Assembly: GCA_009700405.1 (NCBI GenBank)
Contig: WLMD01000031.1
Span: 1 to 13,215, forward strand
DNA from: Actinomycetota bacterium
Lineage (GTDB): Bacteria; Actinomycetota; Actinomycetes; Nanopelagicales; Nanopelagicaceae
Direction of reading: 5' to 3'
Length of the DNA stretch: 13,215 nt
The notes beneath the pieces are model-generated. The model made no database searches and was not told the DNA's origin. It saw only the letters and a program-made list of their open reading frames with translations. The position numbers and the translations under genes were made by a program. Numbering within the stretch: position 1 is the stretch's first letter; every line of letters starts with the position of its first letter. Shown piece after piece: positions 1-7,738 of this stretch.

Positions 1-1
1 C

Positions 2-571
2 ATGTCTTCTTTGCAATTAATGGTTGTTCTTGCAAGCACATCTGTACTTTTGCCAGTTGTTACTCGACGAGAGTTTCATACCAACTCGGTTTTTGCTTTA
101 TCAGAAGTTGGTTTCAGCGTTGGAGCAACAGTTTCTGCTCTTGTAGCGATAAAACTTAAATCAAAGCATCCAGGTCGAATGGTGGTCCTGTTGTGGGCTC
201 TGTTTGCAGTGGTCCCATTAGTATTAGCTTTCCCATCTTCCAGAGTTTTGATTATTGCCGGCTACGTGATTGCCGGACTTTCTATCGGACCGTGGGAGGC
301 GTATTGGAGTGCTGCACTCCAACGTGAGATTCCACAGGAATTACAGGGACGCGTTTTTAGTGTCGATTACATGGGATCCATTGCTCTCATGCCACTTGGC
401 ATGGCACTCGTCGGACCCGTGACTGACGCACTTGGCGTGCGCCCATTCCTTATATTCGCAGCCATATTCCATTTGGTTTTATGCTTTGCAGTCTTGCTTA
501 TTCCTGGAGTTAAGGACCTTAAGATGCCAAAAAAGAATGATTATTCTCAGGGCGAACAGGATGAAGCGTAA
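2..571 (+). CDS. Major facilitator superfamily transporter, C-terminal part (partial, 5' end outside window)
   Basis: A membrane transporter fragment of 189 residues, probably an exporter of the MFS_3/EntS-like group; the substrate cannot be told. Hydrophobic segments are visible at about residues 5-20, 35-51, 59-77, 82-103, 122-141 and 147-168, which fits the last six helices of a 12-helix, roughly 400-residue MFS protein. The stretch QREIPQELQGRVFSVD at about 107-122, followed by PLGMALVGP, is the characteristic cytoplasmic loop and following helix of this group. The tail after residue 170 is charged and hydrophilic. The ATG at position 2 is very unlikely to be the true start: the frame is open to the window edge and half the protein would be missing. 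It ends with TAA, 88 nt before clpX. Family assignment is confident, substrate unknown. Confidence 0.8.
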   Translation: MSSLQLMVVLASTSVLLPVVTRREFHTNSVFALSEVGFSVGATVSALVAIKLKSKHPGRMVVLLWALFAVVPLVLAFPSSRVLIIAGYVIAGLSIGPWEAYWSAALQREIPQELQGRVFSVDYMGSIALMPLGMALVGPVTDALGVRPFLIFAAIFHLVLCFAVLLIPGVKDLKMPKKNDYSQGEQDEA

Positions 572-649
572 TTAACCGCCCATAAAGTAGCGCCTGAATC
601 TACCCTTAGGCGTTGCCTCGAATAAACGAATTCCCCACCCAGAGGCCTG

Positions 650-655
650 AAGGAG
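650..655 (+). promoter_or_regulatory. Ribosome binding site of clpX (AAGGAG)
   Basis: AAGGAG lies 4 nt before the ATG at 660 and is one of the best Shine-Dalgarno matches in the window. It fixes the clpX start. I saw no convincing -35/-10 pair in the 88-nt gap before clpX. Two weak inverted repeats are there: CGCCT 591-595 with AGGCG 608-612, and GCCTC 615-619 with GAGGC 642-646. Neither is followed by a T-run. Confidence 0.7.
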
Positions 656-659
656 TGTC

Positions 660-1958
660 ATGACCCGCATCGGTGAGACCAGTGATCTGCTGAAGTGTTC
701 ATTTTGCGGCAAGACACAAAAACAAGTTAAAAAACTGATTGCTGGACCTGGCGTCTACATTTGCGATGAGTGCATTGATCTTTGTAATGAGATTATTGTT
801 GAAGAACTTTCAGAAAATAATTCACTGGGATTGCAAGAACTTCCAAAGCCACAAGAGATCTTTGAATTCCTTGATCAATACGTAATCGGACAAGACCGCG
901 CCAAGAAATCTCTTTCTGTTGCGGTGTATAACCACTACAAGAGAGTGCAAAGTGGCGACACAGGTAAGCGCGAAGATTCTGTTGAATTAGCAAAGAGCAA
1001 TATCTTGCTTCTTGGTCCAACAGGTTGCGGTAAGACGCTTCTAGCTCAAACCCTTGCTCGCATGCTCAACGTCCCATTTGCCATTGCTGATGCCACTGCT
1101 CTAACAGAAGCCGGATATGTCGGCGAAGATGTTGAAAATATCTTGCTCAAACTTATTCAGGCTGCAGATTTCGATGTAAAGAAAGCCGAAACAGGAATTA
1201 TTTATATTGACGAAATCGATAAGGTCGCTCGCAAATCTGAGAACCCATCAATTACCCGCGATGTATCTGGTGAGGGAGTTCAGCAAGCCCTTTTGAAGAT
1301 TCTTGAAGGAACAGTTGCATCCGTTCCACCGCAGGGAGGCCGCAAGCACCCACATCAAGAATTTATTCAAATCGACACAACAAATGTTCTCTTCATCGTC
1401 GGAGGCGCATTTGCTGGACTTGAGAAGATCATCGAGAGTCGTAGTGGATCTGCAGGAGTTGGCTTTAATGCAACTCTTAAGTCTTCGGCAGATTCTGAAA
1501 AGATGGATATTTTTGGTGATGTTATGCCAGAGGATTTATTGAAGTTTGGAATGATTCCTGAATTTATCGGCCGTCTACCAATTGTCACCAGCGTAGAGAA
1601 GCTAGATAAACCTGCCCTAATGCAGATTCTGACTGAGCCAAAAAATGCGCTGGTTAAGCAATATGAGCGACTCTTTGATCTTGATGACGTGGTACTTGAG
1701 TTCAATGCCGAATCCCTCGATGCAATCGCTGAACTCGCCTTAAAGCGGGGTACTGGCGCTCGTGGACTCCGAGCCATTTTGGAAAGCGTTCTTTTGGGAG
1801 TCATGTATGACGTACCTAGCCGCACGGATGTAGCCAAGGTGATCATCACTAAGGAGTGCATCCAAGATGGTGGGGCTCCAACCTTTGTAAAACGTACGGG
1901 AGATATTCCAAAGCGGGCCATTAGCGCCCCAAAGCGTTCAGAAGAGAAGAGCGCGTAA
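660..1958 (+). CDS. clpX: ATP-dependent Clp protease ATP-binding subunit ClpX
   Basis: ClpX is the AAA+ unfoldase that recognises tagged proteins and threads them into ClpP in the cytoplasm. The 432-residue length is normal for the family. An N-terminal zinc-binding domain shows C13-x2-C16 and C35-x2-C38. The AAA+ core follows with Walker A GPTGCGKT (119-126), the pore-1 loop GYVGED (152-157), Walker B IIYIDEID (180-187) and the pore-2 loop RDVSGEGVQ (200-208). The ClpP-docking loop carries VGF at 267-269, a variant of the (I/L)GF tripeptide. The sensor-2 stretch GTGARGLRAILE is intact near residue 365. The C-terminal end is lysine-rich. No clpP gene is seen; the gene upstream is a transporter, so any clpP lies outside the window. 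valS begins 14 nt downstream. Confidence 0.98.
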   Translation: MTRIGETSDLLKCSFCGKTQKQVKKLIAGPGVYICDECIDLCNEIIVEELSENNSLGLQELPKPQEIFEFLDQYVIGQDRAKKSLSVAVYNHYKRVQSGDTGKREDSVELAKSNILLLGPTGCGKTLLAQTLARMLNVPFAIADATALTEAGYVGEDVENILLKLIQAADFDVKKAETGIIYIDEIDKVARKSENPSITRDVSGEGVQQALLKILEGTVASVPPQGGRKHPHQEFIQIDTTNVLFIVGGAFAGLEKIIESRSGSAGVGFNATLKSSADSEKMDIFGDVMPEDLLKFGMIPEFIGRLPIVTSVEKLDKPALMQILTEPKNALVKQYERLFDLDDVVLEFNAESLDAIAELALKRGTGARGLRAILESVLLGVMYDVPSRTDVAKVIITKECIQDGGAPTFVKRTGDIPKRAISAPKRSEEKSA

Positions 1959-1966
1959 TCTAGACT
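1937..1966 (+). promoter_or_regulatory. Candidate promoter for leaderless valS
   Basis: TAGACT at 1961-1966 fits the TAnnnT -10 pattern and ends 6 nt before the valS ATG at 1973. TTCAGA at 1937-1942 is a 4-of-6 match to TTGACA, at an 18-nt spacing. There is no Shine-Dalgarno sequence in front of valS. Transcription starting at or next to the A of the ATG would give a leaderless mRNA, which is common in Actinobacteria. This rests on motif geometry only. Confidence 0.4.
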
Positions 1967-1972
1967 GCCCTC

Positions 1973-4552
1973 ATGAGGGAATTACCATCGGCTTTCACGC
2001 CTGCCGAAATAGAAGCACCACTGTATGAAAAGTGGGTTGCCGCTGGGTATTTCACTGCCGATGCATCGTCGGATAAGCCACCATTCACCATTGTTATCCC
2101 ACCACCCAATGTCACAGGAAGTTTGCACATTGGGCACGCACTAGATCACACATTGCAAGACGCACTCATACGCATGAAACGCATGAAAGGTTTTGAAGCG
2201 CTCTGGTTACCAGGTATGGATCATGCGGGAATTGCCACACAGAATGTTGTTGAAAAGCAATTAGCTGCCCAAGGATTGTCTCGTCACGATCTTGGTCGTG
2301 AAGAATTCGTAAAGAAAGTGTGGCAGTGGAAGGCTGAATCAGGCGGAGCAATTCTTGGACAGATGCGTCGCCTCGGTGATGGAGTGGATTGGTCTCGTGA
2401 GGCCTTCACTATGGATGAGAATTTGTCACAAGCGGTTCTCACGATCTTCAAGAAACTTTACGATGCAGAGTTAATTTATCGTGCCGAGCGCATTATCAAT
2501 TGGTGCCCTAGATGTCATACGGCGCTATCGGATATTGAAGTTGAACACAGAGACATTGATGGCGAATTTGTGACGATCCTTTATGGCGAAGGTGACGTAC
2601 AAATTTCAGTTGCAACAACTCGCCCTGAAACAATGTTGGGTGATGGCGCCGTAGCTGTTAATCCAAATGATCCTCGCTATAAAGAAATGATTGGCAAGGA
2701 AGTACTGCTTCCTCTTGCTAATCGCATGATTCCAATCATTGCTGATGAGTTAGTTGACCCTGAATTTGGAACAGGCGCAGTGAAAGTTACGGCAGCACAC
2801 GACCCAAATGACTTTGAGATGGCTCGTCGCCATAATGTTGCAATTGTAAAAATCATGAATGAAGACGCTGTTATGGATGGCTCTGGAACTGAATTTGACG
2901 GAATGGATCGTTTTGTTGCCCGCAAAGCAGTTGTTGAGAAGTTGCGTTCAATGGGCCGCGTCCTCGCAGAAAAACGCCCCTATTCACATTCAGTTGGTCA
3001 CTGTTCTCGCTGCGAAACTATTGTTGAGCCAAGACTTTCTTTGCAGTGGTTTGTGAAAGTTGAATCACTTGCCAAGGCAGCAGGAGATGCGGTCCGTGAT
3101 GGGCGCGTAACTATTGAGCCACCAGAACTAGCTCCTAGATATTTTGATTGGGTCGACAACATGCACGATTGGTGCATCTCCAGACAACTGTGGTGGGGCC
3201 ATCGCATTCCTGTTTGGTATGGACCCAATGATGAAGTAATCGTTGTTGGACCCGGAGAAGTTGCACCAGATGGATACACGCAGGATCCCGATGTATTGGA
3301 TACCTGGTTTTCATCAGCTTTGTGGCCATTTTCTACCCTGGGCTGGCCAGAGCAGACGGCTGACCTGAAGAAGTTCTATCCAACAAGTGTCTTGATAACC
3401 GGGTATGACATTCTATTTTTCTGGGTAGCACGCATGATGATCTTTGGACTTTTTGCCATGGATGGCGAAATTCCATTTAACACAATTGTTTTACATGGAC
3501 TTGTGCGCGATAAGTTCGGCAAGAAAATGAGTAAAAGTCGCGGCAACACAATTGACCCACTTGAGTTTATGGATAAGTACGGAGCAGATGCGCTTCGTTT
3601 CACTTTAGCCCGTGGGGCAAATCCCGGTAGCGACCAAGCACTGGCAGAGGAATGGGTAGCTGGTTCTCGAAACTTTGCCACAAAACTTTGGAACGCAACA
3701 CGCTTTGCCATGATGAACGGTGCAACGGTTACCGGAGACCTTCCTGCTTTTGATTCTCTCAATGCCATCGATCGTTGGATCTTGAGTCGACTCAATGAGA
3801 CCGTGGTCGAAGTAGATGCACTGTTTGAGAAATATGAATTTTCTCGTGCCTGTGAAACTATTTATCACTTCGCTTGGGATGACCTGTGCGATTGGTATCT
3901 GGAACTTTCTAAAGAAGCATTTGCTAGCGGAGATGCGACATCGTCAAAGCGCGTACTTGGATTCGTGCTGGATCAACTTCTTCGCTTAATGCACCCAGTT
4001 ATGCCTTTTATAACCGAAGAACTCTGGACTGCCTTAACTGGTGGAGAGTCACTAGTTATCTCAGATTGGCCGAAAGATCATCCTGAACATAAGGATGCCA
4101 AAGGCGCCAAGTTGGTGGGCCAAGTTCAAGAAATCATTACCGAAGTTCGTCGCTTTAGAAGTGACCAGGGAATCAAGACAAGCCTCAAGATCCCTGCACG
4201 TTTTATTGCACCTGCAGAGCTTGCTCCGTATGAAAGTGCGATGAAATTTGTTTTGCGCCTAGAACCAGCCCTTGATGATTTTAAGCCAAGTGCTAACGTT
4301 GAAATTGGTTCAATAAAAGTCGAACTAGATCTCACCGGAAGTGTCGATGTTGTTGTAGAGCGAGCTCGCCTGTCGAAGGATTTGGCAACAGCAATAAAAG
4401 ATCGAGAGACCGCAAACGTGAAATTAAATAATGAAAATTTCATGGCAAAGGCACCCGAAAATGTTGTTGTAGAAATCAGGGAGCGACTAGTGAAAACCGA
4501 TATCGATATCGAACGCATTCAATCTCAGATTGCCCAGCTGCCTTCCGCATGA
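1973..4552 (+). CDS. valS: Valyl-tRNA synthetase
   Basis: A class I aminoacyl-tRNA synthetase that attaches valine to tRNA-Val in the cytoplasm. It has 859 residues, close to the usual bacterial length. The signature HIGH lies at 52-55 after PPPNVTG, and KMSKS at 518-522. The stretch TTRPETMLGDGAVAVNP near residues 215-231 belongs to the editing (CP1) domain that hydrolyses mischarged tRNA. Two CxxC pairs, C178/C181 and C344/C347, are likely zinc ligands. The anticodon-binding domain follows KMSKS, and the last about 65 residues look like the C-terminal coiled-coil arm. The start has no Shine-Dalgarno sequence; the next in-frame context upstream is the clpX stop, so ATG 1973 is the natural start. 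Its TGA overlaps the folC ATG by 4 nt, implying translational coupling. Confidence 0.98.
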   Translation: MRELPSAFTPAEIEAPLYEKWVAAGYFTADASSDKPPFTIVIPPPNVTGSLHIGHALDHTLQDALIRMKRMKGFEALWLPGMDHAGIATQNVVEKQLAAQGLSRHDLGREEFVKKVWQWKAESGGAILGQMRRLGDGVDWSREAFTMDENLSQAVLTIFKKLYDAELIYRAERIINWCPRCHTALSDIEVEHRDIDGEFVTILYGEGDVQISVATTRPETMLGDGAVAVNPNDPRYKEMIGKEVLLPLANRMIPIIADELVDPEFGTGAVKVTAAHDPNDFEMARRHNVAIVKIMNEDAVMDGSGTEFDGMDRFVARKAVVEKLRSMGRVLAEKRPYSHSVGHCSRCETIVEPRLSLQWFVKVESLAKAAGDAVRDGRVTIEPPELAPRYFDWVDNMHDWCISRQLWWGHRIPVWYGPNDEVIVVGPGEVAPDGYTQDPDVLDTWFSSALWPFSTLGWPEQTADLKKFYPTSVLITGYDILFFWVARMMIFGLFAMDGEIPFNTIVLHGLVRDKFGKKMSKSRGNTIDPLEFMDKYGADALRFTLARGANPGSDQALAEEWVAGSRNFATKLWNATRFAMMNGATVTGDLPAFDSLNAIDRWILSRLNETVVEVDALFEKYEFSRACETIYHFAWDDLCDWYLELSKEAFASGDATSSKRVLGFVLDQLLRLMHPVMPFITEELWTALTGGESLVISDWPKDHPEHKDAKGAKLVGQVQEIITEVRRFRSDQGIKTSLKIPARFIAPAELAPYESAMKFVLRLEPALDDFKPSANVEIGSIKVELDLTGSVDVVVERARLSKDLATAIKDRETANVKLNNENFMAKAPENVVVEIRERLVKTDIDIERIQSQIAQLPSA

Positions 4553-5904
4553 CCTCGACCCAAGATCAGGCACGACTTCAGGCCATAGAAGAAGCCTTAT
4601 CGGCGCGTTGGCCAGAGACTGATATAGAACCGAGCCTGGAACGAATCGCAGCGTTGGCTGACATGCTGGGATCGCCTCAACGCTCTTATCCAACAATTCA
4701 TATAGCTGGAACAAACGGTAAAACCACTACTGCGCGGATGGTTGACGCTCTGATGTCCGCAATGGGGCTTCGTACGGGGCGTTTTACCAGCCCACATCTC
4801 GAGAGCGTTTTAGAACGTGTTTCAATAAATGGCGAACCAATTAGCGCTGCAGATTTTATTTATGCGTATAACGACATTGCTGCCTACCTTGATGTTATCG
4901 ATGAGAAGTTTGATACCCCGCTTTCCTTCTTTGAAGTTATTACCGCAATTGCATTTGTAGCTTTTGCAGAATTTCCCATTGATATCGGAATTATTGAATG
5001 CGGGCTTGGTGGAGAGTGGGACGCGACCAATGTTGTCGAGGCATCGGTGTCCGTCATAACCCCCATTGGTTTTGACCATATGAATTATCTTGGCAATACA
5101 CTTTCTGAGATAGCGCAAACAAAAGCTGGAATCATTAAGGAAGGTGGCTCTGTCGTTCTTGCTAGACAAGAACCCGAGGCCGCGGTAGAACTTCTTAAGA
5201 GAGTGCAAGAAGTAGGCGCGACGGTGGCTCGCGAAGGAATTGAATTCTCATTGTCTTCACGCGCTCTTGCAATTGGTGGTCAACTATTGGCTATAACAAT
5301 CGGGGAGTACACCTACGATGATATTTTCTTGCCACTTCATGGCAAACATCAGGGCGCGAATGCGGCAACAGCCTTGGCAGCGGTAAGCGCCTTTTTTGGT
5401 GGCCAAGAGCTAGATCTAGAAGCAGTCAGAATTGGTTTTGCATCAGTAACTTCGCCAGGGCGATGCGAGGTTGTCTTTAGGAATCCAACTGTCATTCTTG
5501 ATGCAGCACATAATCCGCACGGTGCGAAAGCTTTAGCTGAGACACTTGAAAATGAATTTACTTTCGATGAGATCATCGGCGTTTTCGCTGCCTTTGCGGA
5601 TAAGGATGTTGTCGGTATTTTGAATGAACTAGAACCAATCATCAACACCCTCATTGTTACCCAAAGCGGATCGCCCAGAGCGATGGCAACTGCGCAACTT
5701 CGTGAAATTGCTGAAGGAATTTTCGGCGCTGATCGTGTGAAGTCAACCGAAAATATCTCAGACGCGGTAAAATTAGCAATCACTGATGCACGTCGACCCT
5801 CGCATGATGAATCGGTCGGAATTGTTATCACTGGTTCGGTGGTCACTGTTGGCGAAGCCCGTGTAATTTTGAAGAGACTTTCGGCGCCAGAGGATGAAAA
5901 TTGA
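4549..5904 (+). CDS. folC: Bifunctional folylpolyglutamate synthase / dihydrofolate synthase
   Basis: A Mur-ligase-family enzyme that adds glutamate to dihydropteroate or to folates using ATP, so that folate cofactors are made and kept in the cell. The protein has 451 residues. It shows the P-loop GTNGKTT at 54-60, then SPHLESVLERVSING (about 81-95), the conserved IECGLGGEWDATN with E150 and D158, and the C-terminal-domain motif LDAAHNPHGA around 317-326. Whether both activities are present cannot be read from sequence alone; the bifunctional call follows the usual bacterial case. The ATG overlaps the valS stop (ATGA) and there is no Shine-Dalgarno, so translation is probably coupled. Its TGA overlaps the next gene's TTG start. 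Confidence 0.95.
   Translation: MTSTQDQARLQAIEEALSARWPETDIEPSLERIAALADMLGSPQRSYPTIHIAGTNGKTTTARMVDALMSAMGLRTGRFTSPHLESVLERVSINGEPISAADFIYAYNDIAAYLDVIDEKFDTPLSFFEVITAIAFVAFAEFPIDIGIIECGLGGEWDATNVVEASVSVITPIGFDHMNYLGNTLSEIAQTKAGIIKEGGSVVLARQEPEAAVELLKRVQEVGATVAREGIEFSLSSRALAIGGQLLAITIGEYTYDDIFLPLHGKHQGANAATALAAVSAFFGGQELDLEAVRIGFASVTSPGRCEVVFRNPTVILDAAHNPHGAKALAETLENEFTFDEIIGVFAAFADKDVVGILNELEPIINTLIVTQSGSPRAMATAQLREIAEGIFGADRVKSTENISDAVKLAITDARRPSHDESVGIVITGSVVTVGEARVILKRLSAPEDEN
5889..5894 (+). promoter_or_regulatory. Ribosome binding site deciding the TTG start of the DUF4233 gene
   Basis: AGAGGA lies 6 nt before the TTG at 5901. It supports the rare TTG codon as start, since the ATG at 5894 is in a different frame. 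The site is inside the 3' end of folC, so coupling is likely. Confidence 0.55.
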
Positions 5905-6233
5905 GAATCTTAGGTGCGGCAGTTTTATTTATGGAATCTATGGTTATGGGATTTGCGCTTTTGTTGGCCGGAAAACATGAAAGTGGCACTGTCCTCGCAT
6001 TTGGGGGAGTCATAGCCCTCGCCTTCATTCTTGCTGCCGGGTTATTGAAAAAACAATTAGGTTGGATTCTTGGCTCAGCTCTCCAGATTGCGGCATTCTT
6101 TTATGGCTTTTTTGTGACTCCTATGTTTTTCCTGGGAGCCCTTTTTGCGGGCTTGTGGATTTGCGCGATTGTGGTGGGTAGAAAGGGCGAAGCCGCCCGA
6201 GCGGCCTTCGTGGCAGGGGCGGGAAGCCAATAG
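5901..6233 (+). CDS. DUF4233 family small membrane protein
   Basis: A 110-residue integral membrane protein of unknown function. Hydrophobic stretches at about 3-23, 32-48, 52-74 and 76-93 predict three or four helices with short loops; the end is positively charged and alanine-rich. The opening residues RILGAAVLFMESMVMGFALLLAG resemble the DUF4233 family (described here as positions 2-24). The equivalent M. tuberculosis gene, Rv2446c, also sits between folC and ndkA, so position backs the assignment. The start is TTG, overlapping the folC TGA as TTGA with a good ribosome binding site before it. It is followed after 25 nt by ndk. No catalytic motif is visible. The conserved location suggests a link to folate or nucleotide metabolism, but that is only association. 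Confidence 0.8.
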   Translation: MRILGAAVLFMESMVMGFALLLAGKHESGTVLAFGGVIALAFILAAGLLKKQLGWILGSALQIAAFFYGFFVTPMFFLGALFAGLWICAIVVGRKGEAARAAFVAGAGSQ

Positions 6234-6246
6234 TCCCTTCACCTAT

Positions 6247-6252
6247 TAGACT
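6247..6252 (+). promoter_or_regulatory. Candidate -10 element for leaderless ndk
   Basis: TAGACT ends 6 nt before the ndk GTG at 6259, the same hexamer and the same spacing as in front of valS. No Shine-Dalgarno is at a workable distance; the G-run touches the start codon. I found no good -35 at 16-19 nt, so this would be an extended or -10-dependent promoter, if real. Confidence 0.35.
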
Positions 6253-6258
6253 CTGGGG

Positions 6259-6696
6259 GTGAGCATCGAGAGAACCCTTGTTTTAGTTAAGCCTGATGGC
6301 GTACGCCGGGGCCTTGTTGGCGAAGTAATTTCTAGAATTGAAGATAAAGGTTACGCAGTGGTAGCCCTGCGCATGGTCCAACCTGATCGCGCTTTACTCG
6401 CTCGACATTATGCCGAACACGAAGGTAAGCCCTTCTACGAACCACTTGTTGAATTTATGTTATCTGGACCTATCGTTGCGATGGTTGCCGAAGGAAATCG
6501 AGTCATCGAAGGATTCCGCTCGCTGGCAGGTGCTACTGATCCAACAGTTGCAGCTCCAGGAACAATTCGTGGAGACCTCGCTCGTGACCAAGGCACAAAA
6601 GTTATGCAAAATTTAGTTCATGGTTCGGATTCTGTTGAATCGGCTACCCGTGAAATTGAAATCTTTTTTTCAGGCCAATTAATCGGGGAGAAATAA
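6259..6696 (+). CDS. ndk: Nucleoside diphosphate kinase
   Basis: Transfers the gamma phosphate of an NTP (mostly ATP) to other nucleoside diphosphates through a phosphohistidine, balancing NTP and dNTP pools in the cytoplasm. The protein has 145 residues, slightly longer than the 135-140 typical of bacterial forms. The start ERTLVLVKPDGVRRGLVGE is typical, and the active-site motif NLVHGSDS places the catalytic histidine at H121. The middle carries the conserved AEHEGKPFYEPLVEFM and the substrate-binding stretch RSLAGATDP. The start is GTG; no earlier in-frame start fits the homology. It has no recognisable ribosome binding site but a TAGACT element 6 nt upstream. The TAA is directly followed by the mreB ATG. 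Confidence 0.97.
   Translation: MSIERTLVLVKPDGVRRGLVGEVISRIEDKGYAVVALRMVQPDRALLARHYAEHEGKPFYEPLVEFMLSGPIVAMVAEGNRVIEGFRSLAGATDPTVAAPGTIRGDLARDQGTKVMQNLVHGSDSVESATREIEIFFSGQLIGEK
6685..6690 (+). promoter_or_regulatory. Ribosome binding site of mreB (GGGGAG)
   Basis: GGGGAG lies within the last codons of ndk, 6 nt before the mreB ATG at 6697. It supports this start and co-expression with ndk. Confidence 0.6.
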
Positions 6697-7728
6697 ATGA
6701 GTAACAGAATGTCCTTTATAGGTCGCGACATGGCCGTTGACCTGGGCACCGCAAATACTTTGGTTTATGTTCGTGGTCGTGGCATCGTGCTCAATGAGCC
6801 AAGTGTTGTTGCAATCAACCAAGACACTGGTGCGATTTTGGCTGTTGGTCTTGAAGCTAAAAGAATGATCGGCAGCACACCGGGAAACATCGTTGCAATC
6901 CGTCCATTGAAAGATGGAGTAATCGCCGACTTCGAAACAACCGAACGCATGTTGCGCTACTTTATTCAGAAAGTTCATCGTCGTCGTTATCTAGCAAAGC
7001 CACGTATCGTCGTTTGCGTTCCATCAGGTATCACAGGTGTAGAACAACGCGCCGTTAAAGATGCTGGCTACGCAGCTGGTGCACGCAAGGTGTACATCAT
7101 TGAAGAACCAATGGCGGCAGCAATCGGTGCCGGACTTCCAATTCACGAGCCAATGGGAAATATGGTCGTCGATATCGGCGGTGGCACAACTGAAGTTGCC
7201 GTTATTTCCTTGGGTGGAATTGTTACCGCCCTCTCGATTCGCGTTGGCGGAGATGCACTTGATCAAGCGATTATTCATTGGGTTAAGCGTGAATACTCCT
7301 TACTTCTTGGAGAGCGCACCGCAGAAGAAATTAAGATGGCGATTGGTTCGGCTTGTGCTTTGCCCGATGAGCCTGATGCAGAAATTCGTGGCCGAGATCT
7401 TGCCACCGGTCTGCCTAAGAGAATTATTGTTTCAGCGGCAGAAATTCGTAAGGCAATCGAAGAGCCTGTAAATGCCATTGTTAACGCTGTAAAGAGCACA
7501 CTTGATAAGACTCCACCAGAGCTTGCAAGTGACCTCATTGATCGAGGAATTGTTCTGACCGGTGGAGGAGCCTTACTTCGAGGTCTTGACGAGCGTCTTC
7601 GTCGTGAAACTGGAATGCCAATTCACGTAGCAGAGCGTCCACTAGATGCCGTTGTAGAAGGCTCTGGAAAATGCATTGAGGAGTTTGAGGCTTTAGAGAA
7701 GGTCTTAATCTCCGAACCTCGCCGATAG
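6697..7728 (+). CDS. mreB: Rod shape-determining protein MreB
   Basis: Bacterial actin homologue. It forms membrane-associated filaments that guide lateral peptidoglycan synthesis and keep the cell rod-shaped. The 343 residues match the family. The actin-fold nucleotide-binding motifs are all present: phosphate-1 DLGTANT at 15-21, phosphate-2 DIGGGTT at 159-165, and the adenosine motif TGGGA at 288-292. The short N-terminal stretch before the fold (MSNRMSFIGRDM) has hydrophobic residues that could touch the membrane, as in other MreB proteins. It is the first gene of a cluster with mreC, mreD, mrdA and rodA, the usual elongation module. ATG 6697 abuts the ndk stop and has a good ribosome binding site. 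Mbl-type paralogues exist in some actinobacteria, but the position next to mreC favours MreB. Confidence 0.96.
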   Translation: MSNRMSFIGRDMAVDLGTANTLVYVRGRGIVLNEPSVVAINQDTGAILAVGLEAKRMIGSTPGNIVAIRPLKDGVIADFETTERMLRYFIQKVHRRRYLAKPRIVVCVPSGITGVEQRAVKDAGYAAGARKVYIIEEPMAAAIGAGLPIHEPMGNMVVDIGGGTTEVAVISLGGIVTALSIRVGGDALDQAIIHWVKREYSLLLGERTAEEIKMAIGSACALPDEPDAEIRGRDLATGLPKRIIVSAAEIRKAIEEPVNAIVNAVKSTLDKTPPELASDLIDRGIVLTGGGALLRGLDERLRRETGMPIHVAERPLDAVVEGSGKCIEEFEALEKVLISEPRR

Positions 7729-7730
7729 GT
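7727..7730 (+). promoter_or_regulatory. Weak ribosome binding site of mreC (AGGT)
   Basis: AGGT overlaps the mreB stop codon and lies 8 nt before ATG 7739 and 5 nt before an in-frame TTG at 7736. ATG is preferred as start because it is the stronger codon and the spacing is good. The two choices differ by one residue. Confidence 0.35.
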
Positions 7731-7738
7731 AATTCTTG

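Noticed and set aside
619..629. CGAAT direct copy pair before clpX as a possible ClgR or SOS-box-like operator
   Set aside because: The arrangement is a direct repeat rather than the inverted repeat of those operators, and the match is too short to support a regulator.
1367..1921. 184-codon reverse-strand open frame inside clpX
   Set aside because: It lies fully within clpX, which is certain from its motifs; the translated sequence has no recognisable domain.
6185..6198. Hairpin GGGCG-AAGC-CGCCC near the end of the DUF4233 gene as a terminator
   Set aside because: It is inside the coding sequence and has no T-run after it; it reflects Gly/Arg/Ala codons.
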